NCBI GenBank assembly: GCA_013823135.1
Contig: PNLP01000042.1
Coordinates: 1 to 64,000 of the forward strand
Origin: Planctomycetaceae bacterium
GTDB lineage: Bacteria > Planctomycetota > Planctomycetia > Gemmatales > Gemmataceae
Length of the DNA: 64,000 nucleotides
Direction: 5' to 3'
Numbering within the stretch: position 1 is the stretch's first letter; each line of letters starts with the position of its first letter. The translations under genes and the position numbers were made by a program. Positions 1-8,043 of this stretch are shown piece after piece. The notes under the pieces were generated by a model. That model was not told where the DNA came from and did not search any database. It was given only the letters and a program-made list of their open reading frames with translations.

Positions 1-1
1 T

Positions 2-676
2 GAAGCGCGGAAAGAGGTCACCGGCCACGAACCTCCACTCGTTGGTGAACTCGTGATTGCAGCCAGTTCCGTCCCCGGCGAACATCTCCTTCGAGCCTTC
101 CTCGCCGTGTTCGGCCAAAAGTATCCCAAAGTCCGAGTTCGTGCCGCTGTCAGCGACAGCGTGGCGGTGATCGGGCAGGTGGAGCGGGGTGAAATCAGCT
201 TTGGGTTGGTCGGGAAGAGAACCGACAACCCGAGTTTGGAGTTCCGCTTCCTCGCGAGTGATCGGATAGTGCTGGTGGCACCGACCGGCCACGCACTCAG
301 CAAATAGCGGAAAATCACGGTCGATCAACTTGCCACGCACTCCCTGATCTTGCGTGAAGCAGGGTCCGGGCTGCGGCACGGCTTCGAGAAATCGTTAGAG
401 CGAGCGGGGAGATCGCTGTCCGAACTCCGAATCGCCCTCGAACTCGGCAGCAACGAGGCGATCAAAGAGGCCGTGCAGCGTGGCGTCGGAGTGGCCGTGC
501 TTTCCGTCCTCGCCATACAGAAGGAACTCAAGGCGGGGAGCTTGCACGCCCTCGAAGTCAAGGACATCCACTGCAACCGGGACATGTTCGTGGTACAGGA
601 TCGAAGGCGAGTAGCACCGCTCCCCGCCCGTCTGTTCCTGGCCTTCCTCGACAGCAACCCTGTCACCGCTTCATAA
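2..676 (+). pseudogene. LysR-family regulator, effector-binding domain, broken by an in-frame stop and cut by the window edge
   Basis: One frame is open from base 2 to 676 except for a TAG at 305-307. Both sides read as a LysR-type substrate-binding domain: an IAASSVPGEHL start of the domain, then DSVAVIGQVERGEISFGLVG, the VLVAPTGHAL strand just before the stop, and after it LILREAGSGLR and IKEAVQRGVGVAVLS, the usual second lobe. The N-terminal HTH domain would lie to the left of the window. Because the frame is unchanged across the stop, a single substitution (for example CAG to TAG) explains it. A sequencing error is possible; otherwise the gene is a recent pseudogene. The target operon cannot be told from here. 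Confidence 0.8.
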
Positions 677-754
677 GTACGGCTTATGGCCGTGCCCTCG
701 GGTATCACCCAACACGTTTGGCGATCACGACATTCCCCTTGCGTGGCGACGACC

Positions 755-979
755 TCAATGCCGATCCAAGTCCTTCGACGACTCGGCAATTTCTTTGTCT
801 TCGCCTTGGTTGGCTTTGGCGAACACGCGATCAAGCACAGCCAGAATCCGCCGCTGCGTATCGGCCTGCATGAGCGTTTCCAAGACAGATAGCGACAACG
901 GCGTGCCCGGTGGCACGCCGTCGAAAATACTTGGCAGCCGGCGACCCGGCTTTGATCGTGCGTTGTGAGGCTCGGTCAT
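755..979 (-). CDS. small hypothetical protein (74 aa)
   Basis: The start codon overlaps the stop of the upstream 121-aa gene as ATGA (976-979), typical of translational coupling and the main support for this short gene. The product is hydrophilic, with no membrane segment or motif I recognise; the middle (LSVLETLMQADTQRRILAVLDRVFA) is predicted helical. Function unknown. It probably acts with its upstream partner, which carries an HTH-like region. Confidence 0.55.
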   Translation of the reverse strand: MTEPHNARSKPGRRLPSIFDGVPPGTPLSLSVLETLMQADTQRRILAVLDRVFAKANQGEDKEIAESSKDLDRH

Positions 980-1341
980 GCGGCACCTTCATTAGCCGTG
1001 CCGTGGTTCATCGCAGATGACTCCGTGGCAAGATCAAGAATAAACCACAGAGCGGCGGCCTGAATCCCCATCCGTTCGGCGACCCCCAGCAAGTCTTCCT
1101 CACGACGGCTCGGACGGGGCGAGCGGCAGACGCTCAGAAACACCAATGTAGATTCGGAGACGCCGAGTGCAACCGCCTGATGAGCCAGCGACCACCCGCG
1201 ACTTGCTCGCACTTTAGCCAAGACGAATCCCCACGTTCCCGGCCGATTCGCCGTGACTCGAATGACGCTTTCACGGAGAGCCGCGTCCACTGTCGGAACG
1301 CGGCTCGCCCAGCCGTTCGACTTCGGATGGCTACTCCTCAT
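976..1341 (-). CDS. small HTH-like protein (121 aa)
   Basis: The ATG at 1341 is the first in frame. The core (about residues 35-85: FVLAKVRASRGWSLAHQAVALGVSESTLVFLSVCR and a following ERMGIQAAAL) looks like a helix-turn-helix fold, with a turn around LGVSESTL. Small proteins of this kind recur in planctomycete genomes as far as I recall, but I know of no assigned function. It overlaps the next gene by ATGA, so the two are probably one transcript. A DNA-binding role is inference only. Confidence 0.6.
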   Translation of the reverse strand: MRSSHPKSNGWASRVPTVDAALRESVIRVTANRPGTWGFVLAKVRASRGWSLAHQAVALGVSESTLVFLSVCRSPRPSRREEDLLGVAERMGIQAAALWFILDLATESSAMNHGTANEGAA

Positions 1342-1570
1342 CGTGCCCCTCCTTCGTGTCGGCGTTGCCATTCCGATTACGCTTGGTACCAGGGGCCACG
1401 CGGAGGAAACGCCTCCCGTCGCGCCTGTGTGTCGGACTCGTGATTGGTTCAGACACTGGTTCGGCGGGAACTTCGACTGCTCGCCCCGGCATTACCGGGG
1501 CGAAGTGGTTTGCTCTCCGCAGGGGGCGTTGGCGTCGTCGCCAGGGCGAGTATCGGTACCACGAAGCCAT
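1331..1570 (-). CDS. uncertain small ORF (79 aa)
   Basis: An open frame that ends 11 bases inside the start of the 121-aa gene, an arrangement compatible with coupling. The product is very basic at the N-terminus and has no recognisable domain. Another frame on the same strand (ending 1449) is also open here, so a frameshift between the two is possible. I regard this as weakly supported. Confidence 0.3.
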   Translation of the reverse strand: MASWYRYSPWRRRQRPLRRANHFAPVMPGRAVEVPAEPVSEPITSPTHRRDGRRFLRVAPGTKRNRNGNADTKEGHDEE

Positions 1571-1621
1571 CGGGCGGGTTGTGTGCCGCGACGATTCGGT
1601 GGTCCGTAACCATCGACGCCG

Positions 1622-1957
1622 TCACTTTTTCTTGGGCGTCTTCTTCTTTTTCTTGGGCAGGGCGGGCGGGCCGGCCTCGGGGTCCACCAGGCTGCCGTCG
1701 TCGTTGAGCGCGGGCGGCTTTACGGCCGGGTACAGGCACGGGATGAACTGGCTGTCCGCCTTCCGGACTGCGTCACCGGCCGCGCCGCCGTCAGACGCCG
1801 CCTGAGCCAGGCCCGCAATCATCATGTCGGCGATGCCCGCGACCAGGGGGTCAAGCGGCTTGCGGCGCGACCCAAATGCGGCGACCGATGGTGCCACCCC
1901 GGCGAGTGGCCGGCGTGGGGTCGGCTGCCCCGGCGAGGTAATTCGAGGATCGGGCAT
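1622..1957 (-). CDS. small hypothetical protein with Lys-rich C-terminal tail (111 aa)
   Basis: ATG at 1957. The N-terminus is Pro/Arg-rich, the middle is a short amphipathic segment (VAGIADMMIAGLAQAASDGG) and the protein ends in a run of lysines (PKKKKKTPKKK). Such basic tails are common on small DNA-associated proteins, but nothing here proves that role. It lies 45 bases after the DUF932 gene on the same strand and may be co-transcribed with it. No homologous family recognised. Confidence 0.5.
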   Translation of the reverse strand: MPDPRITSPGQPTPRRPLAGVAPSVAAFGSRRKPLDPLVAGIADMMIAGLAQAASDGGAAGDAVRKADSQFIPCLYPAVKPPALNDDGSLVDPEAGPPALPKKKKKTPKKK

Positions 1958-2002
1958 GGGGTTTCTCCGGGGTCGAACGCTTCGAGACCAAGCAAGCGGC
2001 AC

Positions 2003-2785
2003 TCAAACCGCGAGGGTTGTCAATCCACACGCCGCGTCCAGAAGCCCGTGCAGGGCTTGAGTTCGACGCGGAAGAAGTTGGAGATCACACCCCTTTGAAG
2101 CCTCTGTCACCGCGTTGAAAAACCTCCAGTAGGTTTTCCCTTCGCAAAACTCGGGGTGCCGTGGGTGACGCCACTCTTCGAGGGCGAGTGGGATTTTCGT
2201 GACGGGTAGGACCCGTGCATCAAGGACTTGCACGAGCAAGTCGTGCGCGGCCATGTCGGTGAGTTCACGCACCTTGTACTTTGCGAATCGTTCGTCTTGC
2301 GAGCGGCGAAGATCGCCGAGCCGACCGACTGCTGCGTCGATGAGTTGCGGCAGGTCGCGAGCGATATGGACCGTGTGTTTGCGAGCGAGTTTCACTTCGC
2401 CCGAGAAGGACAGGTTATCGCAGACGAAGACGGTCGCCCCCACAACGAGTCCTGCTGGGAAGCTCTTGTCGTGCGAGTTCCGCACGCCCACGGTCAACCC
2501 AAAGTCGCCACCTTCACGGCCATCGGAAACCCGGAGCAAACCGAAGTACCGGCAGCCGTCACGGCCGAGGGCGTGTGACTCGCTCGTCACCGCAAGGCCC
2601 GCTCGTTCGAGAGCGAATTGAACGCCCGTCAGCAGGCTGTCGTGCGGAATCGGCTGCCAAGTCCTGGTGCCATCCGGAGTGTTGGCGAAAGCCAGTTCTT
2701 CGCGGCTGACATGCTTGGCTCCGCAGTGCACCATCACCGGCATGACGGCGGTCTTGCATGGGATACGGTCGTTTTCATTCGCCAT
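2003..2785 (-). CDS. DUF932 family protein (260 aa)
   Basis: The sequence HDSLLTGVQFALERAGL, then FGLTVGVRNSHDKSFPAGL and VFVCDNLSFSGEV, matches the DUF932 family of phage- and plasmid-associated proteins, whose biochemical role is not settled. Length is near the family norm. The start at 2785 is supported by GGAGG 9 bases upstream. The gene is transcribed away from the XRE-type regulator at 2940; a perfect inverted repeat (2845-2874) lies between the two starts and is the likely control point. DUF932 genes usually travel on mobile elements, consistent with the recombinase at 5.6-6.8 kb. Confidence 0.85.
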   Translation of the reverse strand: MANENDRIPCKTAVMPVMVHCGAKHVSREELAFANTPDGTRTWQPIPHDSLLTGVQFALERAGLAVTSESHALGRDGCRYFGLLRVSDGREGGDFGLTVGVRNSHDKSFPAGLVVGATVFVCDNLSFSGEVKLARKHTVHIARDLPQLIDAAVGRLGDLRRSQDERFAKYKVRELTDMAAHDLLVQVLDARVLPVTKIPLALEEWRHPRHPEFCEGKTYWRFFNAVTEASKGCDLQLLPRRTQALHGLLDAACGLTTLAV

Positions 2786-2844
2786 CTGAATCCCTCCTTT
2801 TGTGTGACCAGCGGGACCAGCACACCCCCTACACTTCTATTATA

Positions 2845-2874
2845 GCGTCGATAGGCGCAATTGTCTATCGACGC
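2845..2874. promoter_or_regulatory. perfect inverted repeat, probable operator of the divergent DUF932 / XRE pair
   Basis: Arms GCGTCGATAG (2845-2854) and CTATCGACGC (2865-2874) are exact reverse complements around a 10-base spacer, placed between two divergent starts. The AT-rich TATTATA just left of it would serve as a -10 for one direction. TACACTT occurs on both sides of the repeat. Size and spacing suit a dimeric XRE/cI-type repressor, most simply the product of the gene at 2940, which would then autoregulate. No T-run follows, so a terminator is unlikely. Confidence 0.65.
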
Positions 2875-2939
2875 AGTTACACTTGCTTCTGACCATACAT
2901 AGTGGCTACACTCGCAATGAATTCAGCGTGAGGTGCGAA

Positions 2940-3341
2940 ATGAGCAAGAAGAACGGGAAAGAAACCCTGGGCCAACGACTCCAACGGTTGCGACAGGCCG
3001 CGAACCTAACGCAAGGGCAACTCGCAGAGCGGTCCTGCCAATCGTTCGGGAACTTGAAAAACTGGGAGCGGGATTATCGAACACCTGGTCTCTGGGCCGC
3101 GCTGAAGTTGGCGAAGGCATTGGGTGTCGGGTTAGAAGAATTGGCCGAGTGTGCAGAACCCGACCCCAAGGCGGCATCGACGAAAAGGAACAAGCGAACA
3201 AGGCAGGAAGGCGGGAGGATGGTGGGGCGACCAAAGGCGAGCGGAGCGTCCGGCAAACTGGAACCGAATCCGGTTGCCGGGTCAGGAACTGGGGGCGGAA
3301 AGGGAAGCGGAGGTGCCGCACGGAAACAGGGTCAGAAATGA
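2940..3341 (+). CDS. XRE-family HTH transcriptional regulator (133 aa)
   Basis: Residues about 9-65 form a canonical XRE domain: LGQRLQRLRQAANLTQGQLAERS, then an SFGNLKNWERDYRTPGLWAALKLAKALGV recognition half. The C-terminal half is a low-complexity Lys/Gly/Ser tail (GRPKASGASGK) resembling an AT-hook-like basic extension. ATG at 2940 is chosen because it directly precedes the conserved domain; the Shine-Dalgarno is weak (GAGG). It sits beside the inverted repeat at 2845-2874, probably its operator. Likely a local repressor of the mobile region. Confidence 0.85.
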   Translation: MSKKNGKETLGQRLQRLRQAANLTQGQLAERSCQSFGNLKNWERDYRTPGLWAALKLAKALGVGLEELAECAEPDPKAASTKRNKRTRQEGGRMVGRPKASGASGKLEPNPVAGSGTGGGKGSGGAARKQGQK

Positions 3342-3672
3342 GTATCGCTTCCGGATCGGCTTCATCGAAGCTTGTAAGCGTGATCGGTTGAGGTACCAAA
3401 GTGCGTTCACTGCTTGATGCCGCAGTGGTGGAGAGGTTGCGGCTCGTGGCTGTTGGGAAGAGGTTGACGAGTAGCGAATCGAGTGAACCAACATGGGCGG
3501 AGATTGGTCCAGAAATGGTTCGGCGATTACTCACCCAACCGTGTGATTCTTTTCCCGGCGTTCGCTGGCTTGTTGTTGCTGCGTGTTGGGATCGCGGTTG
3601 GGCTGGTGAACTTTAGGTTCTGTCGAGGACATCGCGGTGGGCAGCGTCAACCGAAAAGCGACGGGCGACGAG
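3342..3672. other. intergenic stretch without a supported gene
   Basis: Short open frames exist on both strands but none has a recognisable domain, a good ribosome site or neighbour coupling. No hairpin with a T-run, repeat or RNA gene seen. It may hold the promoter of the small gene at 3673. Confidence 0.5.
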
Positions 3673-3927
3673 ATGGCCCACGCTAACCAGATCATCCAAC
3701 AGGCGTTCCCGGAGTACGAAGTCGTGTGGGGCAGCCACGGGGGCTACGGCGGCGGTCGCGCCCCCCGCGACCACACGCTTTCGTTCCGGCTCCGTGATCC
3801 GTGGGGCAAGTACCACTCGAACGTGATCTGGGTGAACCCGGCCGGGCTGTGCGGCATCACCGTCGAGTGGGTCCGCAAGGTGGTGAAGCGGGGCACCAGC
3901 CACAAGCCCCGGTCGCGGCGGCGATAG
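3673..3927 (+). CDS. small hypothetical protein (84 aa)
   Basis: ATG at 3673; a GTG at 3637 in the same frame would add 12 residues. The product has a short compact core (YEVVWGSHGGYGGGRAPRDHTLSFRLRDPWGKYHSNVIWVNPAG) and a basic tail rich in Arg/Lys. The pattern of alternating polar and hydrophobic residues suggests a small beta-rich domain. No family recognised. The stop codon lies in the first copy of the tandem repeat 3921-3966. Confidence 0.5.
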   Translation: MAHANQIIQQAFPEYEVVWGSHGGYGGGRAPRDHTLSFRLRDPWGKYHSNVIWVNPAGLCGITVEWVRKVVKRGTSHKPRSRRR

Positions 3928-3966
3928 TCGCGGTCGTTCGACGGCGATAGTCGCGGTCGTTCGACG
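3921..3966. repeat. perfect tandem duplication, 23 bp x 2
   Basis: Bases 3921-3943 and 3944-3966 are identical. The first copy contains the stop codon of the preceding gene and the pair ends 22 bases before the ATG at 3989. Probably a slippage duplication; a tandem regulator site for the downstream gene is possible. Confidence 0.85.
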
Positions 3967-3988
3967 GTCGAGGCTTTGGGGAGCGACG

Positions 3989-4501
3989 ATGCGACAACGG
4001 AACAGCAAAGGGCGGTCGTCCCCCGCGTCTCGAACGCAGGATATACTGGGGTGCTTTGACGCCAACCTGAACATTCGTCGCCGGCCGTTTGATGACGCGG
4101 TCTCGGTCTGCGACCGAGCCGCGGACGGGCCGCCCATTGTTCCGGCCGGTCGCACCGCAGTGCTGCGATTCGGCGAACACGCCGTCGATCTGTCAGGGGT
4201 ACTCGACTGGATCGCCCCGCTCGCGGAGCGCGGAGGCTGGACGTACTACCTCCACCACCACGACAATATCGTGGTCGAACTCGCCCGGATCGAACCGTTT
4301 GAGAGGTTGGCGTTCCACCGCTCCCTTTGTCTGTTCCGCGACCGCCCGGCGGACGAAGGCGGGGCGAACTTGCTGGGTGTGGTCGGCGCGAGACGGGCGT
4401 GGGTGTTGGTGATCGAAAACGACAACCAAGGCGGTTTCCGCACCGACTTCTTCGGTCCGGCAGACGCCTGCCGTGACTTGCGGTCGTGCTTGGCTCAGTA
4501 A
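3989..4501 (+). CDS. hypothetical protein (170 aa)
   Basis: An open frame with strong G/C third positions and a well-formed globular composition: VLDWIAPLAERGGWTYYLHHHDNIVVELARIEPFERLAFHRSLCLFRD, then VVGARRAWVLVIENDN. A cluster of histidines (YLHHHD) stands out but is not a known metal site by itself. No signal peptide or membrane segment. It starts 61 bases after the preceding small gene and 22 bases after the tandem repeat. I do not recognise a family. Confidence 0.6.
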   Translation: MRQRNSKGRSSPASRTQDILGCFDANLNIRRRPFDDAVSVCDRAADGPPIVPAGRTAVLRFGEHAVDLSGVLDWIAPLAERGGWTYYLHHHDNIVVELARIEPFERLAFHRSLCLFRDRPADEGGANLLGVVGARRAWVLVIENDNQGGFRTDFFGPADACRDLRSCLAQ

Positions 4502-4557
4502 AGGCACGACGAACCACCTGGTGCGTCTGCCGGGGGCCGCATGTAGGCTTTCGACAT

Positions 4558-5214
4558 TCACGATGCCTGAAGACACTCCGGCCCTTCGCTCTTCGACGAG
4601 TTGACCTTCGGACCGACCTGCTTCGCTTGCATCAACTCAGCGGGGTACGGCTTCAGAAGTGCCAGCAACCGCTTTCCCGATGTCATCGGGTCAAACCACT
4701 CCGCATAACTCTCTCGCGGAAGGATGACCGGCATTCGGTCATGAAACGGCTTCACGAGTTCGTTCGGCGTCGTGGTCACCATGCACGCACCGACGATCTT
4801 CACATCCTCATCCGCCCACACGTCCCATATGCCCGCGAACGCGAACACGCTTCCATCAGTCCGCGAGAAGTGGTAAGCGTGCTTCTTCTTGCCCACCGCC
4901 TTCCATTCGTAAAACCCATCTGCCGGAATCAAACAGCGACGTTCACGGAAACATTCGCCGAATTTGTACGCCACGGACTCGGCGCGGGCATTGAATAGTC
5001 GCGGGGCGGCACTCGGATCGTCCGCCCATGCCGGCACCATTCCCCACGGCACCCGAACAATGCCTCGGTGTTCGCCGTCTGGTTTTAACGCGACGGCGAC
5101 AATCAATTGCGTGGGTGCGATGTTGTAGCGTGCTTGCAAGGCCGGCGGGTCAGGAATGCCGAACTCGTCGGCGAGGCGTTCGGTAGGGGCTGAGAGCGTG
5201 AAGTGGGCGCACAT
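4558..5214 (-). CDS. SRAP domain protein (SOS response-associated peptidase, YedK/HMCES-like), 218 aa
   Basis: SRAP proteins form a thiazolidine crosslink with abasic sites in single-stranded DNA through Cys2, protecting the lesion. The required residues are all visible: MC at the exposed N-terminus, RYNIAPTQ (Asn), CLIPADGFYEWK (Glu), and KPFHDRMPVIL (His). The start is fixed at 5214 because Cys must be residue 2 after Met removal. The third residue is Ala rather than the usual Gly (MCAHF instead of MCGRF). Length is normal. It stands alone, and may be chromosomal or cargo of the element next to the recombinase. Confidence 0.93.
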   Translation of the reverse strand: MCAHFTLSAPTERLADEFGIPDPPALQARYNIAPTQLIVAVALKPDGEHRGIVRVPWGMVPAWADDPSAAPRLFNARAESVAYKFGECFRERRCLIPADGFYEWKAVGKKKHAYHFSRTDGSVFAFAGIWDVWADEDVKIVGACMVTTTPNELVKPFHDRMPVILPRESYAEWFDPMTSGKRLLALLKPYPAELMQAKQVGPKVNSSKSEGPECLQAS

Positions 5215-5592
5215 GCGAAAAAGGGTACACCGCAGCGATGGCCGGCATCGGAACAGATCATTTGGACGGAGCGGGAGCGACGACGCCGAAGCGGTGCAGT
5301 CAATACACTCGGCAGCCTCGACGTTTCGCCGCACTCTCAGGAGGGGGTGGAACTTCTCGGCTGCGCGACCCACTGGAGCCGTTTTGGACTGCGGCCGGGG
5401 CACAGGCACAAAGTCGTGATGAGTCTGAAAACCCGTTCCAACGTCGGTGGAACACGGCCGGGATATCTGCTGCACAAAGACTCGACAGCCACCCTTCTCG
5501 CAACTCAATAACTCGCTTGAACGCCGCCATACTGTTGCTGCTTCTCACACACCGCAGGGCTTTGGTGTCTGAGATGCGGAGTAGTGTTTCTC
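5215..5592. other. intergenic stretch, no gene seen
   Basis: About 380 bases between the SRAP start and the recombinase stop. Open frames on both strands lack any recognisable protein sequence. It should hold the SRAP promoter (reading left). I see no repeat, RNA gene or clear terminator. Confidence 0.5.
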
Positions 5593-6825
5593 TCACCCGA
5601 TCTCACTCGCGACCTTCACTGCAAGACGGAGGTTCCGCTCGGCGTACACCTGGGTCACATCAGCCTTCGAGTGTCCCAGAACAACCTGCGCGGCTTCAAG
5701 GCCGTAGAGGTGTCTCACATTGGTGCCGAGCGAATGTCGCAGTTGGTTCGGGTGCCAAGCGGGGATGTGGTACTCGACATCCACAGCCGCTTCGATGAAT
5801 GGAAGGTTCGCCCGTTCCACCGCGCGAGCAATTGCCTTTTCGTAACTTGTGACCTTATACTTCTGCCCGGGCTTCCGCTTGCTCGAAGTTGCCCGGTTCG
5901 CCGCGTTCCGCGCCTCCTGTTTCGGGTATCGTTTTGTCTTCCGTGTCGCCGCTCTCGCAGCGTGAAATGCCTGCACCACCCTCTCGGGACTGAAGAAGTA
6001 TTCGGACGGGTCCGATGGAGTGAAGTTGGCTAACAGCGCCTGTGCCCTTGGTCCCATTGCCACGACCCGCTTTTTGCCCTGCCAGCCGGTCTTGTGTTGG
6101 CGTGGGCGGAACAACCAGACCGAGTCTTCCTTCTCAATCAATGCCGGACAGAGACGACAGACCTCGCCGGGGCGCATCCCGGTCAAGAGTTGCACAGCCA
6201 CCATCGCCCGAACTGCTGGTTGGAGGAATGGCAGGGTGGCCAGAACGTGTTTGTCCGCGACTGGAGCAATCGGCTCCAAATCCCGTGCTTTTGTCCGGCC
6301 TTGTTGAAGCCCGGTCACGGTCTGAAGCGCCTGGAACACCTCGACAGGGACGAGTTGTTCGGAAACGGCCCACTTGAAAACTCGCTTCACCCGCCCGATT
6401 CGCTGGTTAATGAGCTTCCGGCTCCACCCCGCACCGATCATCTCTTGACGGAGCGATTTGAGGGCGAGCGGTCCGAATTCTTTTGCCAAAGTGTGACCGT
6501 AAAGTCGCTTCACTAAAGAGAACGTCTGGCTGAACTGAGGCAACTCGTTGGTGGGGTTTCCTTCAGGGTCGCGGTAGTGCTTTTCCGCATGCCGCCAGAA
6601 AGCGAGAAGAATCTCGTTCATAGTCTGGTCGGGGTTCACCAACGAAATCACGGATGACGGAATGGGTGCGACGGCGAGTTCGCCGACAATGCGTGCGAAT
6701 TCGGCACGACTTTCGGGGGAGTTGTATCTGCCAAGTGTGACCCAGCGACCTGCAACCCAGCAGCGGGCGGTGTTTGATGATTTGTGCTGTCGATAGGTGG
6801 GGACGGTGTTCTTGGGACGAGCCAT
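5593..6825 (-). CDS. tyrosine recombinase / phage-type integrase (410 aa)
   Basis: The catalytic set of the tyrosine recombinases is present: the first Arg in LLTGMRPGEVCRL, the HxxR box in PNQLRHSLGTN, and the nucleophile in KADVTQVYAERN near the C-terminus. The central part (about residues 75-180) is the SAM-like core-binding domain; the N-terminus (YRQHKSSNTARCWVAGRWVTLGRY) resembles the arm-binding domain. ATG at 6825 is preferred to longer in-frame starts because MARPKNTVPTYR begins the conserved sequence. A 3' half of a tRNA-Phe lies 117 bases upstream, its likely attachment site, so the enzyme probably targets that tRNA. Confidence 0.95.
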   Translation of the reverse strand: MARPKNTVPTYRQHKSSNTARCWVAGRWVTLGRYNSPESRAEFARIVGELAVAPIPSSVISLVNPDQTMNEILLAFWRHAEKHYRDPEGNPTNELPQFSQTFSLVKRLYGHTLAKEFGPLALKSLRQEMIGAGWSRKLINQRIGRVKRVFKWAVSEQLVPVEVFQALQTVTGLQQGRTKARDLEPIAPVADKHVLATLPFLQPAVRAMVAVQLLTGMRPGEVCRLCPALIEKEDSVWLFRPRQHKTGWQGKKRVVAMGPRAQALLANFTPSDPSEYFFSPERVVQAFHAARAATRKTKRYPKQEARNAANRATSSKRKPGQKYKVTSYEKAIARAVERANLPFIEAAVDVEYHIPAWHPNQLRHSLGTNVRHLYGLEAAQVVLGHSKADVTQVYAERNLRLAVKVASEIG

Positions 6826-6941
6826 TGTGGAGGTACTCCGGAAGGAGTTTACGGGAAGATTCCCGTAAACCATAGCTTCCGGCCGCACCTCCGACCGTCG
6901 GAGGGTAAGCGTAACTGCTTCAGCCGATGCAGGTTATGAAG

Positions 6942-6983
6942 TGGGCAGTCCCGGGGTTGAACCGGGGACCTAGCGATTTTCAG
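6942..6983 (-). other. 3' half of a tRNA-Phe(GAA) gene, putative attachment site
   Basis: Read on the minus strand, 6983-6977 is the loop CTGAAAA with anticodon GAA, then 3' anticodon stem TCGCT, variable loop AGGTC, T-stem CCCGG, T-loop TTCAACC, T-stem CCGGG, acceptor strand ACTGCCC and discriminator A. Upstream bases do not pair (GGTGC where AGCGA is needed), so D-arm, 5' acceptor and 5' anticodon stem are missing. This is the half-tRNA remnant expected at an att site of a tRNA-targeted element, next to the recombinase. The intact tRNA and a second copy are not in view. Confidence 0.85.
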
Positions 6984-6998
6984 GCACCCAAAAAACAC

Positions 6999-7033
6999 CC
7001 TGGAAAACGCTCCAAACGACTACGTTTTCCAGG
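6999..7033. repeat. perfect 11-bp inverted repeat (hairpin) beside the att site
   Basis: CCTGGAAAACG (6999-7009) and CGTTTTCCAGG (7023-7033) are exact reverse complements with a 13-base loop, 15 bases from the end of the half-tRNA. No T-run follows on either strand, so a protein site or recombination structure is more likely than a terminator. Confidence 0.75.
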
Positions 7034-7096
7034 CGAATCATAGCACACGACCCGTCGTGCGTGAAGTGAAATCCTTTGCGTGGAAATGCTTGTGCA

Positions 7097-7136
7097 TGTG
7101 GAATTTCCACACTCAACTGTGGAATAACTGTGGAAT
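7097..7136. promoter_or_regulatory. cluster of TGTGGAAT repeats, candidate arm-type sites
   Basis: TGTGGAAT occurs at 7097-7104, 7118-7125 and 7129-7136, and the first copy forms a 15-base palindrome with its inverse (7097-7111). The last two copies are 11 bases apart, one helical turn. Close to the att half-tRNA, this suits arm sites for an integrase or directionality factor. Inference only. Confidence 0.45.
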
Positions 7137-7400
7137 GGGCTCGGCGGCAATCTGCCACTTGGTGGAGAAGCCCGCTTGGGTCATCGTGACCGGTGAAGCA
7201 TCGCCACTTGCGACAAGGAATTCTTGATTTCCGCTTTTAACGCCACGCCTGTCCGTGTGGCGTCATACTCGACGCTCGCGGCGAGACAATTCAGTCTGCC
7301 TCTCCCGCGAAGCGATTGATGCTTTCGAGGAATGTGATTCGCGTGGCCAATGTCGTCGACATTGTTGCGTTCTTGTGACCAGCAGTTGCGCGGCTGGAGT

Positions 7401-7931
7401 TCAGTTCTTCTTCACGACCGGCTGACGAAATCCTCTCTCCACAGTATCCCTCGGATCAGTCGAGACCGGGCCGTCCCACCATAACCACCGCATCATCTCC
7501 GGCATGATGGCCCCGCCGAACTTCTGGCCGTGGTTGTTCATCCCCCAGGAGTAGTTCACGTCGTACCCCTTCTGGGTCAGCGCCTTCAGTAACCGCACGT
7601 TCTGGTGGAACCAGTCCATCTTCTCGTCGTACTTGTCGCCGTTAAGCCAGCGGTTGTCGTTCCGGCCGTCGCACAGGTAGACTCGGAGCGGTTTCTTTTC
7701 ACTCGCCATCACCTTCTCCGGGTAGACGTGTCCACCTCGCGGGTTGACGAAACTGCCGGCGTTGCTCAGTACCTTGCGAAAGTGGTCCGGCCGCTCCCAA
7801 GCGACTGTGAACGCCGCGATCGCACCCGAACTCGACCCTCCGACACCGTGCATCTCAGGCTCTTTGGCGATGGAGTAATCCTTGGTGAGTGCCGGCATCA
7901 GTTCTTCCGTGATAACCTGAGCATCTTCGCG
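7401..7931 (-). pseudogene. N-terminally truncated esterase (enterochelin-esterase-like alpha/beta hydrolase)
   Basis: The remaining protein has the nucleophile elbow HGVGGSSSGAIAAF, a likely acid strand LRVYLCDGRND and a C-terminal histidine in WGMNNHGQKFGG, so the catalytic triad region survives. The frame is open only back to about 7931, where a stop precedes VITEELMPALTKDYSIA, while family members have a further N-terminal half with the oxyanion strand. No start signal or promoter is evident. Sequence to the right belongs to a different gene set, so the truncation marks an old junction where foreign DNA entered the esterase gene. Confidence 0.75.
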
Positions 7932-8043
7932 TCAAGGGAATGACCATCGCCGGGATCAGCGTCCGGGCGAGGCGAGTCGGGAAGGAAGGTGCGTGACGTC
8001 CCGTCGCGTGGTAAAATTCTCTGAACCTGGGAGGTCAGCAGAG

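Noticed and set aside
6942..6983. A complete tRNA gene
   Set aside because: The 5' acceptor, D-arm and 5' anticodon stem are missing; only the 3' half matches.
7240..7263. ACGCCAC/GTGGCGT hairpin as a terminator for the esterase remnant
   Set aside because: No T-run follows on the minus strand and the loop is long.
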